Origin: Nocardiopsis sp. ATB16-24
Lineage (GTDB): Bacteria > Actinomycetota > Actinomycetes > Streptosporangiales > Streptosporangiaceae
Direction: 5' to 3'
Assembly: GCF_030271535.1 (NCBI RefSeq)
Contig: NZ_JASCXJ010000011.1
Span: forward strand, 112,627-176,626
DNA: 64,000 nt
Positions 58,144 through 64,000 of this stretch are shown one piece after another (position 1 is the first letter of the stretch; every line of letters begins with the position of its first letter). The notes under the pieces are model-generated. The model was given only the letters and a program-made list of their open reading frames with translations, was not told where the DNA came from and did no database searches. Position numbers and translations under genes: made by a program.

Positions 58144-59411
58144 CCCCCGAACGCAGACGACGCATCAGGGGGCTCGGGCTCCTGAGCCTCCTCGCGCTGT
58201 GCACGGCGCCCTCCCCCGCGTGGGCCGTGGACTCCGTCGAGCAGATCACCGACCTGTCCCGGGTGGAGCGGATCGCCGAAGAACTGGAGGAGAGTCCCCT
58301 CTACATCCACCACAGCCTGCGGGGACGGTGGAGCGACGACTCCCAGGCCGCACTGGAAGAGCGCCTGGGGTCCGCGCCCCTGGCCGATCTGTCGGTGCGC
58401 GTCGTGGTCCTTCCCTCGGTTCCCGAGGACGAGACCGGAGGCCGCCCCACCCTGTTCCTGCACGCCCTGCACGAGGTGTCCGGACACGACGGGGTGTACG
58501 TGGCGATCACCGAGGACCGCCGGGTGGCCCTCGCCGCTTTCGACAGCCCCGTCCGGCTCCCGGACATCGAGCCCCAGGAGTTCACGTCCCCGCACAGAGT
58601 CCGTGTCAAAGAGGTCCTGGACCTGGTGGAGGAGGCTCCGCACGGCCCGCCTTCCTCCACCGCGCTCGTCGAGGACTCCCCTCCTGAGAGAGGTGACACG
58701 GTCCCCCGGCCGCGCGGGGACGCCGAGCGGTTCTGGGATGCGGTGGCGCCCCCGGGCGTCCTCATCGGCCTGCTCGTCGCGGTCGTGCGGGTGCTGGTGC
58801 ACAGACCCTCCCGGTGGCGCCCTCTGAGGGAGTCCCTGCGCTCCTGGGCCGCGCTCGTGGAACGCCTCACCCCCTCCAATGACCTATACCGGGCCCGTAG
58901 GGCCCCCAACCGGCCGTGGCGCTGGTGGCTGCGCCTGACCCTGCGGCGGGAACTGCGCCACCTGCATCGACTCCTGGAGAGGGCTCCGGCGGACCATCCC
59001 GAACTCACCCGAGCGGTACAGGCCTACGACGCGGCGGGGTTGGTCGCCCGGTCCCCGCACCTTCCACCCCAGGCCATGGTCTGCGCGGTCGTCGTCGCAC
59101 GCCATGGGGTCCAACTGGTCGAACGCCCCGATCTGCCGCTGCTCGAACCCTGTCACATCAATCCGTTGCACGGTGCGGCCACCGAGCGCCACCGGGCCTC
59201 CCTTCCACGGCAGCGCCGATTGACGTGGTGGGTCTGTGCCCGTTGCGCCACGGGCCCCCTCGACCTGCGCATCCGTCCTTTTTCTCCCTCTCTTCCGATC
59301 CGAAGTGACCGGGGGATCACCCACTACCGTCACGCCAGGGACGCCTGGGCCCGGGCGACCACCGACCCAGAACAGGCCTTCTGGCGCGTGCGTAGAGAAC
59401 TGGAGGTCTGA
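58140..59411 (+). CDS. Exported single-pass membrane protein (tandem paralog 2)
   Basis: A 423-residue protein. Seen: signal peptide (LGLLSLLALCTAPSPAWA), a domain with SPLYIHHSLRGRWSDDSQAA, LSVRVVVLPSVPEDE and GVYVAITEDRRVALAAF, a membrane segment APPGVLIGLLVAVVRVLV (about 200), and a 200-residue cytoplasmic part with WVCARCATGPLDL and PCHINPLHGAATERHRASLP (possible Cys/His metal site). ATG overlaps the previous stop. Function unknown. Confidence 0.68.
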   Translation: MTPERRRRIRGLGLLSLLALCTAPSPAWAVDSVEQITDLSRVERIAEELEESPLYIHHSLRGRWSDDSQAALEERLGSAPLADLSVRVVVLPSVPEDETGGRPTLFLHALHEVSGHDGVYVAITEDRRVALAAFDSPVRLPDIEPQEFTSPHRVRVKEVLDLVEEAPHGPPSSTALVEDSPPERGDTVPRPRGDAERFWDAVAPPGVLIGLLVAVVRVLVHRPSRWRPLRESLRSWAALVERLTPSNDLYRARRAPNRPWRWWLRLTLRRELRHLHRLLERAPADHPELTRAVQAYDAAGLVARSPHLPPQAMVCAVVVARHGVQLVERPDLPLLEPCHINPLHGAATERHRASLPRQRRLTWWVCARCATGPLDLRIRPFSPSLPIRSDRGITHYRHARDAWARATTDPEQAFWRVRRELEV

Positions 59412-59414
59412 GCG

Positions 59415-60575
59415 ATGCGAGTGCTCATACCGGTCGCCCTGTCATTCCTTCTCGCCTTGACCTCCCTGTCCGGTATCGCCTCGGCGGCCCCGACGAACTA
59501 CGACGGAGCCTACGAGGAGACGACCTGGATCCTGCCGAACACCCTGATACACGACCCCCTCTACGTCGGTCCCGTCCACCGGGGAAGCCTGACGGCGGAG
59601 GAGGAGTACGCCCTGCGCGAGCGGCTGAAGAGTATGGGGACCCCCGTCTACGTCGTCTTGGCCGGTCAGGCCGAGGAAGTGGAACGCTACTCCGAGAGGT
59701 TGGCCTATTCCTCGGACACCGCGGGGTACTACTTCGTCGTCGGGGCGGACGGGCGAACGATCCACGGGGCCCAGTTCGGGCTGGACGACACCACGGTCGA
59801 CGGGATGAACACGGCCCAATTGGCCGCAGAGGTGGCCAACGGCGGTCTGCCCGGTTCCTCCCTGGCCAAGCGCCTGAACCGCGCGGTCGACCTGGTCGAG
59901 AGCGGTACGGCCGCCCGCGCCTACCGCATCGGTCCCGTGACGCCCGTGATCGCGTTCCTCCTGGGGGCCGCCCTGCTCGGCACCGGCACCTGGTTCGGGG
60001 TGCGCCGGTGGTCGCGGCGCCCCGTCCGCGTGGCGCCGCTGACGGCGACGGTGTCCGCCACCGTCGACCAGGCCCAGGAGGAGGAGTACCGCACCCGGCT
60101 CGGCGAACGCCTCACCGGCTGCGGACAGCGGGTCTCGGCGCACACCTCCGACGACTCCGACAGGACCCGGACCGCGTTGGAGGCCTACACCGCCGCGGCG
60201 AAGATCCTCGACTCGTCCGTCGACAAGTCCGACCTGGTCGGCGTGCACGTCCTGTTGGACATGTGCGAGGCTGCGCTGAACGGCGAGATCAGCCCGGCGC
60301 ACTGCTTCTTCGACCCGCGCCACACCGGCGGCAAGGCCTTCGTCCGTTGGCGGGCCCCCGCCTCGTTCGAGTCGGTGAGGGTGCTGGCGTGCCGTGAGTG
60401 CCGTCAGGCGATCCGGCGGCACCGCACCCCTCCGGCCGTCCTGGACTCCACCGGGGAACGTCCGCTGCCCTACTACGCGGTCCCTCCAGAGAACAGCGTG
60501 TGGGCGGCCACCGGGTACGGCACCCTGGCCTCCGACCTGCCCGGGCGCGTCATGCGCGGCGACCACCGCGGGTAA
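59415..60575 (+). CDS. Exported single-pass membrane protein (tandem paralog 3)
   Basis: A 386-residue protein. Seen: signal peptide (LIPVALSFLLALTSLSGIASA), a domain with DPLYVGPVHRGSLTAEEEYA, TPVYVVLAGQAEEVERYSER and YYFVVGADGRTI, membrane segment VIAFLLGAALLGTGTWFGVR (about 180), and a cytoplasmic part with AHCFFDPRHTGGKAFVRW and VLACRECRQAIRRH, a probable zinc site. It starts 4 bp after the second paralog. Function unknown. Confidence 0.68.
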   Translation: MRVLIPVALSFLLALTSLSGIASAAPTNYDGAYEETTWILPNTLIHDPLYVGPVHRGSLTAEEEYALRERLKSMGTPVYVVLAGQAEEVERYSERLAYSSDTAGYYFVVGADGRTIHGAQFGLDDTTVDGMNTAQLAAEVANGGLPGSSLAKRLNRAVDLVESGTAARAYRIGPVTPVIAFLLGAALLGTGTWFGVRRWSRRPVRVAPLTATVSATVDQAQEEEYRTRLGERLTGCGQRVSAHTSDDSDRTRTALEAYTAAAKILDSSVDKSDLVGVHVLLDMCEAALNGEISPAHCFFDPRHTGGKAFVRWRAPASFESVRVLACRECRQAIRRHRTPPAVLDSTGERPLPYYAVPPENSVWAATGYGTLASDLPGRVMRGDHRG

Positions 60576-60591
60576 GTGGGCCGGACACGGC

Positions 60592-60611
60592 CCCTCCCGA
60601 CCTGGGGAGGG
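60592..60611. terminator. Bidirectional hairpin between convergent genes
   Basis: CCCTCCC (60592-60598) pairs with GGGAGGG (60605-60611), 6-nt loop, just after the three-gene operon and before the stop of the minus-strand lipoprotein. Confidence 0.55.
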
Positions 60612-60614
60612 AAC

Positions 60615-61415
60615 CTACTTCTCGACCGGCAGCGCGAGCTCGACCAGGGCCGAGCACTCCTCCAGGCAGCCGTTCACCCTGAGCGTGCCACCGGGGACGG
60701 CCGCGGGGAAGAAGAAGGCGGCGTGCGTGGTCGCACCGGCGTCGAGTTCGAGGCGGCCCGCCGCCGACTGCGTCCGACGTTCGCGGCCTCCCCTCCTTTC
60801 GTAGGAGGCCTGGAGCAGGTCGAGGCTCGCCCGTTCCCGCGCGCTGAACTCGACCGTCACCACCAGGGTCTTGTCCACGACGGACTGGTAGGCGGTCACC
60901 AGGTCGGCGCGCACGCCCTCGGACTCGTCGCCTTTCCCCTCGGCGACCAGGAGGGAGGGGCCCGGGTCGCGTCCGTCGACCAGCAGACCCGTGACCAGAC
61001 CGTCCTCGACGGTGAGGTCGCTGTAGGAGACACAGGACGGTTCGGTGCCCGGCTCGCCCGCGGGGCACAGTTCGTGACCGTCCGCGGTGTCGTTCACCTC
61101 GGTGTTCGGAGCGGGGTCGCCCTCGTCGGCCCAGGCCTGGGCGACCGCCGCCTGGTGGGTGAGGTAGGCGTGGGCGTCGGAGCCCTCGGCCGTCAGGGCC
61201 AGTCCCTCGCGCATCCGTTCGGGCTCTCCGGTGCGGGCCAGGGCCGCCACGTACGCCTCCTTCGGCCCGCCCTCCCCGGCGGCCACCCTGGAGCCGGGTG
61301 CCCAGGGGCTCGGCCCGGGAAGGTCGGTGGGCGCGGAGGTCCGCTGTCCCGCGGCGCACCCGGTGGACACGAGGAGGATCAGGGCCACGGCGGCGGCCGA
61401 CCGACTCGGCGTCAT
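60615..61415 (-). CDS. Lipoprotein of unknown function
   Basis: A 266-residue exported lipoprotein: signal peptide ending LVSTGC, Pro/Ala-rich linker, then a domain with EAYVAALARTGEPERMREGL, HELCPAGEPGTEPSCVSYSD and a C-terminal beta-rich half ending with two cysteines (VNGCLEECSALVELALP). Start ATG 61415 has GGGGGAG about 9 nt upstream. No family recognised. Confidence 0.7.
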   Translation of the reverse strand: MTPSRSAAAVALILLVSTGCAAGQRTSAPTDLPGPSPWAPGSRVAAGEGGPKEAYVAALARTGEPERMREGLALTAEGSDAHAYLTHQAAVAQAWADEGDPAPNTEVNDTADGHELCPAGEPGTEPSCVSYSDLTVEDGLVTGLLVDGRDPGPSLLVAEGKGDESEGVRADLVTAYQSVVDKTLVVTVEFSARERASLDLLQASYERRGGRERRTQSAAGRLELDAGATTHAAFFFPAAVPGGTLRVNGCLEECSALVELALPVEK

Positions 61416-61522
61416 GTCCGTTTTCTCCCCCCATGAGAAACCGCGACCAGGAGAGCCTACGGTGTGGGGCGGCCAACGGGGGGACTGCGCAACGTAAGGA
61501 GTTCTTGGCCCGGTGGCGCGCA

Positions 61523-61553
61523 CCGGGCCGCTCCCGGTCGAAGAGCGGCCCGG
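61523..61553 (-). terminator. Terminator of the P450 operon
   Basis: CCGGGCCGCTC (61523-61533) and GAGCGGCCCGG (61543-61553) form a perfect 11-bp stem about 13 bp past the P450 stop codon on the minus strand. Confidence 0.7.
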
Positions 61554-61565
61554 AACGGGGCGGGC

Positions 61566-62819
61566 TCAGGGCCGCAGCACGACGGGGAACTCCTTGAGGC
61601 TGGTGACCGAGAGCGCGGTCTGGATCTGGAGCTCCTCGTCGGGGACCGCCAGTCTCAGGTCGGGGAAGCGCTCGAAGAGCATCGGCAGGACGATCCTTGC
61701 CTCCAGACGTGACAGCGGCGCGCCGGGGCAGATGTGCGGCCCGTATCCGAAGGAGATGTGGCGTCCCTTGGTGCGGGTCGGATCGAACACCGACGGGTGC
61801 GGGTCCTCCCCGAACTCCGCGCGGTCACGGGTCGCCGCGCCGTAGTGCGTCATCAGGGCCTCCCCCTTGCGGATGGTCCGGCCGCAGAGTTCGACGTCCT
61901 CGGTGGCGAAGCGGAACATCATGACGTTGTTCGGGGGGTCGTAGCGGAGCGTCTCCTCGATCACCGCCTCCCACGTGATCTGGCCCGCGCGCAGCCGCTC
62001 GTGCCACCGCGGGTGGGCCAGCAGGGCGCGCACCACGTTGTTGAGCAGGTTGACGGTGGTCTCGTGTCCGGCCGCCACCACGGTGAGCAGGGTGATGGTG
62101 ATCTCGGTGTCGTTGAGGGGGTCGCCGTCCTCCTCCCCCGCCTTGAGCAGGTCGGTGGTGAAGTCGTCGTGCTCGTCGACGGTGGCGCGCTTGCGCGCGA
62201 CCATCTCGGAGAAGAACTGGAACAGCGCACCGTAGATCTGTAGGTGCTCGCCCTCTTCGGTGGTGCCCGAGAAGAGCTTGGCGTACATATCGCCGAGCTG
62301 TTCGTACTCGGCTTCGGCGACCCCGTACAGCTCCCCGATCACGGCCATGGGCACCCGGAAGGTGAACTCCGACCTCAGGTCCAGGACCTCGTGCGCGCGG
62401 GACTCCAGGGCGTCGAGCGCCCGGGCGGTGATCGCCTCGATGCGCGGACGCAGGCGCTCCACCCGGCGCGCGGAGAACGGGCTGGCGATGAGTCGGCGCA
62501 TGCGCCGGTGCGGGGCCCCGTCCTGGGCGAGCATGTTGGAGTTGTCCAGGGGGATCGTGCCCAGCAACGGCCAGCCTTGGGGGACGCGGCCGCTCTGGTA
62601 GTCGTCCCAGTGGTCGACGCTCTTGACGAACCGAGGGTCGTTGAGGGTGGCGCGGCTGACCTCGTGGTGGGTGGTGGCCCAGGCACGGACTCCTCCGGGG
62701 AGTTCGACCCGGGTGAGGGGGCCTTCCTGGTAGAAGCGCTCCCGGTCGGCCTGGACGTCGTCGGGGACGGCGTGCAGGACGGGGACGCCGTCGGCGGTGC
62801 GCTGGAGGGGGCAGGACAT
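61566..62819 (-). CDS. Cytochrome P450 (CYP154-like, conservon type)
   Basis: A 417-residue soluble P450. Seen: I-helix VVAAGHETTVNLL, K-helix EETLRYDPP (ExxR intact), the meander, and heme loop FGYGPHICPGAPL with the Cys ligand. It begins 2 bp after the stop of the upstream P450. This tandem of a normal P450 and one lacking ExxR is the CYP154/CYP157 pair that closes many actinobacterial conservons (cvn operons). Ferredoxin partners and substrate are not in the window. Confidence 0.9.
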   Translation of the reverse strand: MSCPLQRTADGVPVLHAVPDDVQADRERFYQEGPLTRVELPGGVRAWATTHHEVSRATLNDPRFVKSVDHWDDYQSGRVPQGWPLLGTIPLDNSNMLAQDGAPHRRMRRLIASPFSARRVERLRPRIEAITARALDALESRAHEVLDLRSEFTFRVPMAVIGELYGVAEAEYEQLGDMYAKLFSGTTEEGEHLQIYGALFQFFSEMVARKRATVDEHDDFTTDLLKAGEEDGDPLNDTEITITLLTVVAAGHETTVNLLNNVVRALLAHPRWHERLRAGQITWEAVIEETLRYDPPNNVMMFRFATEDVELCGRTIRKGEALMTHYGAATRDRAEFGEDPHPSVFDPTRTKGRHISFGYGPHICPGAPLSRLEARIVLPMLFERFPDLRLAVPDEELQIQTALSVTSLKEFPVVLRP

Positions 62820-62821
62820 CG

Positions 62822-64000
62822 TCAGTGCGCTCCTTGCGGGGAGGTGGGGGTGAACGTCACCGGCAGGGACGTGACGCCCCTGACCCAGGGGGAGGGCCGC
62901 CAGCGGACCTCCTCGGCGGGGATGGCCAGTTCGACGTCGGGGAGGCGGTCCAGCAGGACCTCGATGGCGGTGGCCGCCATGATCTCGGCGATGCCTCGGG
63001 CGGCGTGGGGGCAGCTGTGCTCTCCGTGGGAGAACGACAGGTGGGCGTGGTTGCCCTGGACGACCCCGGTGTGTCCGTCCTGGCGCAGGCGGGGGTCCTT
63101 GTTGGCCGCGGCGAAGCCGAGCAGGATCAGGTCGCCTTTGCCGATGTGCCTGCCGTCGAGCCGCACGTCGTGCGCGGCGAAGCGGCCGGCGTTCATCTGG
63201 GAGGGTGAGTCCTCCCACAGGACCTCGACCAGGGCCTCCCCCACGCTGCTGCGGGCGCCGGCGATGGAGACGGCGAAGCGGTCGTCGGTGAGCATCAGCC
63301 GCAGGGCGTTGCCGATCCACTCGGCGGTGGTCTGGTGTCCTCCGCCCAGGACGGCGACCAGTTCGGCGTTCAGGTCCTCGTCACCGTAGCCGGCGGGGTG
63401 GGCGATCATGCGGGAGACCACGTCCGCTCCGGGTTCGGCCCGCCGTGCGGCGATGAGATCGGTGAACTCGGCGACGATGGCGGCGTGGGCCCCGACCGAC
63501 TCGGGTCCGGCGTCGAAGACGGTGCTCATCAGGTCGGTGACCACCTCGCCGCGTTCGTCGTCCAGGCCGTACATCCAGCACAGGACCAGCGCGGGCAGCC
63601 GCTGCGCGTACCGGGCGCGCAGGTCGGTTCCGGTGGAGCCGCAGAAACCGTCGATGAGGCGATCGGCGATGCGGGTGGTGACCGTGCGCACCTCGTGGGG
63701 GTCGGCCCCGTTGAGGGCGTCGTTGACCGCGGCCGTGCGGCGGCGGTGGTCCTCACCCTCGGCGGAGAGCAGGTTGGGCATGGGGGCCAGCACCGGCAGC
63801 AGGGGCCAGTTCTCGGGGACCAGGTGCCAGGCGTTCCATCGGCGGGGGTCGCGGGCGAAGGTGTCGGGGCTGTTCAGGACGTGGTGGAGTTCGCGGTAGC
63901 CGATGACCAACCAGGCGGGGACGTCCCCCTCCATGAGCACGGGCACGACCGGGCCGTGCCGCTCGCGCATCCACTGGTAGAAGCCCTGGGGATCGGTGTT
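62822..64000 (-). CDS. Cytochrome P450 lacking ExxR (CYP157-like), 5' end outside the window
   Basis: The frame is open to the window edge; the first visible Met (63970) is internal, preceded in frame by TDPQGFYQW. Seen: I-helix VLGGGHQTTAEW, heme loop FSHGEHSCPHAARG with the Cys ligand, but the K-helix reads EVLWEDSP, with Trp in place of the ExxR arginine. Absence of ExxR is the known hallmark of the CYP157 family. Co-transcribed with the CYP154-like gene. Confidence 0.88.
   Translation of the reverse strand, partial: NTDPQGFYQWMRERHGPVVPVLMEGDVPAWLVIGYRELHHVLNSPDTFARDPRRWNAWHLVPENWPLLPVLAPMPNLLSAEGEDHRRRTAAVNDALNGADPHEVRTVTTRIADRLIDGFCGSTGTDLRARYAQRLPALVLCWMYGLDDERGEVVTDLMSTVFDAGPESVGAHAAIVAEFTDLIAARRAEPGADVVSRMIAHPAGYGDEDLNAELVAVLGGGHQTTAEWIGNALRLMLTDDRFAVSIAGARSSVGEALVEVLWEDSPSQMNAGRFAAHDVRLDGRHIGKGDLILLGFAAANKDPRLRQDGHTGVVQGNHAHLSFSHGEHSCPHAARGIAEIMAATAIEVLLDRLPDVELAIPAEEVRWRPSPWVRGVTSLPVTFTPTSPQGAH

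Noticed and set aside
1..64000. tRNA, rRNA or riboswitch genes
   Set aside because: Looked for cloverleaf, rRNA and common riboswitch signatures by eye and found none; a covariance-model search would be decisive.

Overview
The window is about 70% GC and reads as an actinomycete chromosome. Marks of this are frequent GTG and TTG starts, many ATGA/GTGA/TTGA gene overlaps, XRE regulators of the DUF5753 type with a DUF397 partner, an actinobacterial lasso-peptide locus, and a P450 pair of the conservon type. I infer a Nocardiopsis-like member of the Streptosporangiales, but no rRNA or marker gene is present to prove this. I see no rRNA, tRNA or CRISPR array.

Layout. (1) 188-16562: a long co-directional block. 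It holds a maleate-isomerase-like enzyme, an FAD monooxygenase, two aldehyde dehydrogenases, a methyltransferase with a small coiled partner, a two-module VOC protein, a complete peptide-type ABC importer (binding protein, two permeases, two ATPases), a bicupin, a second copy of the methyltransferase plus small partner, and an IclR regulator. It looks like uptake and breakdown or modification of one small (probably aromatic or dicarboxylic) substrate under IclR control. (2) 16759-25182: a DUF4333 lipoprotein, a divergent SDR/TetR pair sharing two identical-architecture operators, duplicated lipoproteins around an IS4-type transposase relic, a PQQ-type beta-propeller lipoprotein, and a DUF6879/XRE operon. 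(3) 25339-28354: a lasso-peptide cluster made of an unannotated 37-residue precursor, an Asn-synthetase-like cyclase split by a frameshift, the leader peptidase, and a GNAT acetyltransferase. This is the arrangement expected for an acetylated (albusnodin-like) lasso peptide. (4) 28438-30844: a second XRE/DUF397/anti-sigma-like ATPase locus.

(5) 31041-45376: a nuclease and defence island. It has a DEDDh exonuclease with TerB-like and BRCT-like parts, a scar where a DISARM operon has been deleted from drmD to drmC, an adenine DNA methylase, a Ser/Thr kinase lacking one helix, a RAMA-CBS fusion protein, a UvrD-like helicase with a RelE-like N-terminus, and a GmrSD-type (DUF262/DUF1524) nuclease. 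(6) 45377-47066: gene-poor DNA with short dispersed repeats. (7) 47067-52707: a class I methyltransferase and a sugar-type ABC importer operon, one permease of which carries an inserted beta-sandwich domain. It faces a two-component system (52961-54996). (8) 55053-60575: a BASS transporter, a membrane-anchored Mrr-like nuclease and three tandem paralogous membrane proteins. (9) 60615-64000: a lipoprotein and two P450s, the upstream one lacking ExxR as in CYP157, running off the right edge.

Most interesting are the lasso cluster with its hidden precursor, the duplicated methyltransferase/small-protein module, the DISARM deletion scar, and the RAMA-CBS/helicase/GmrSD group.
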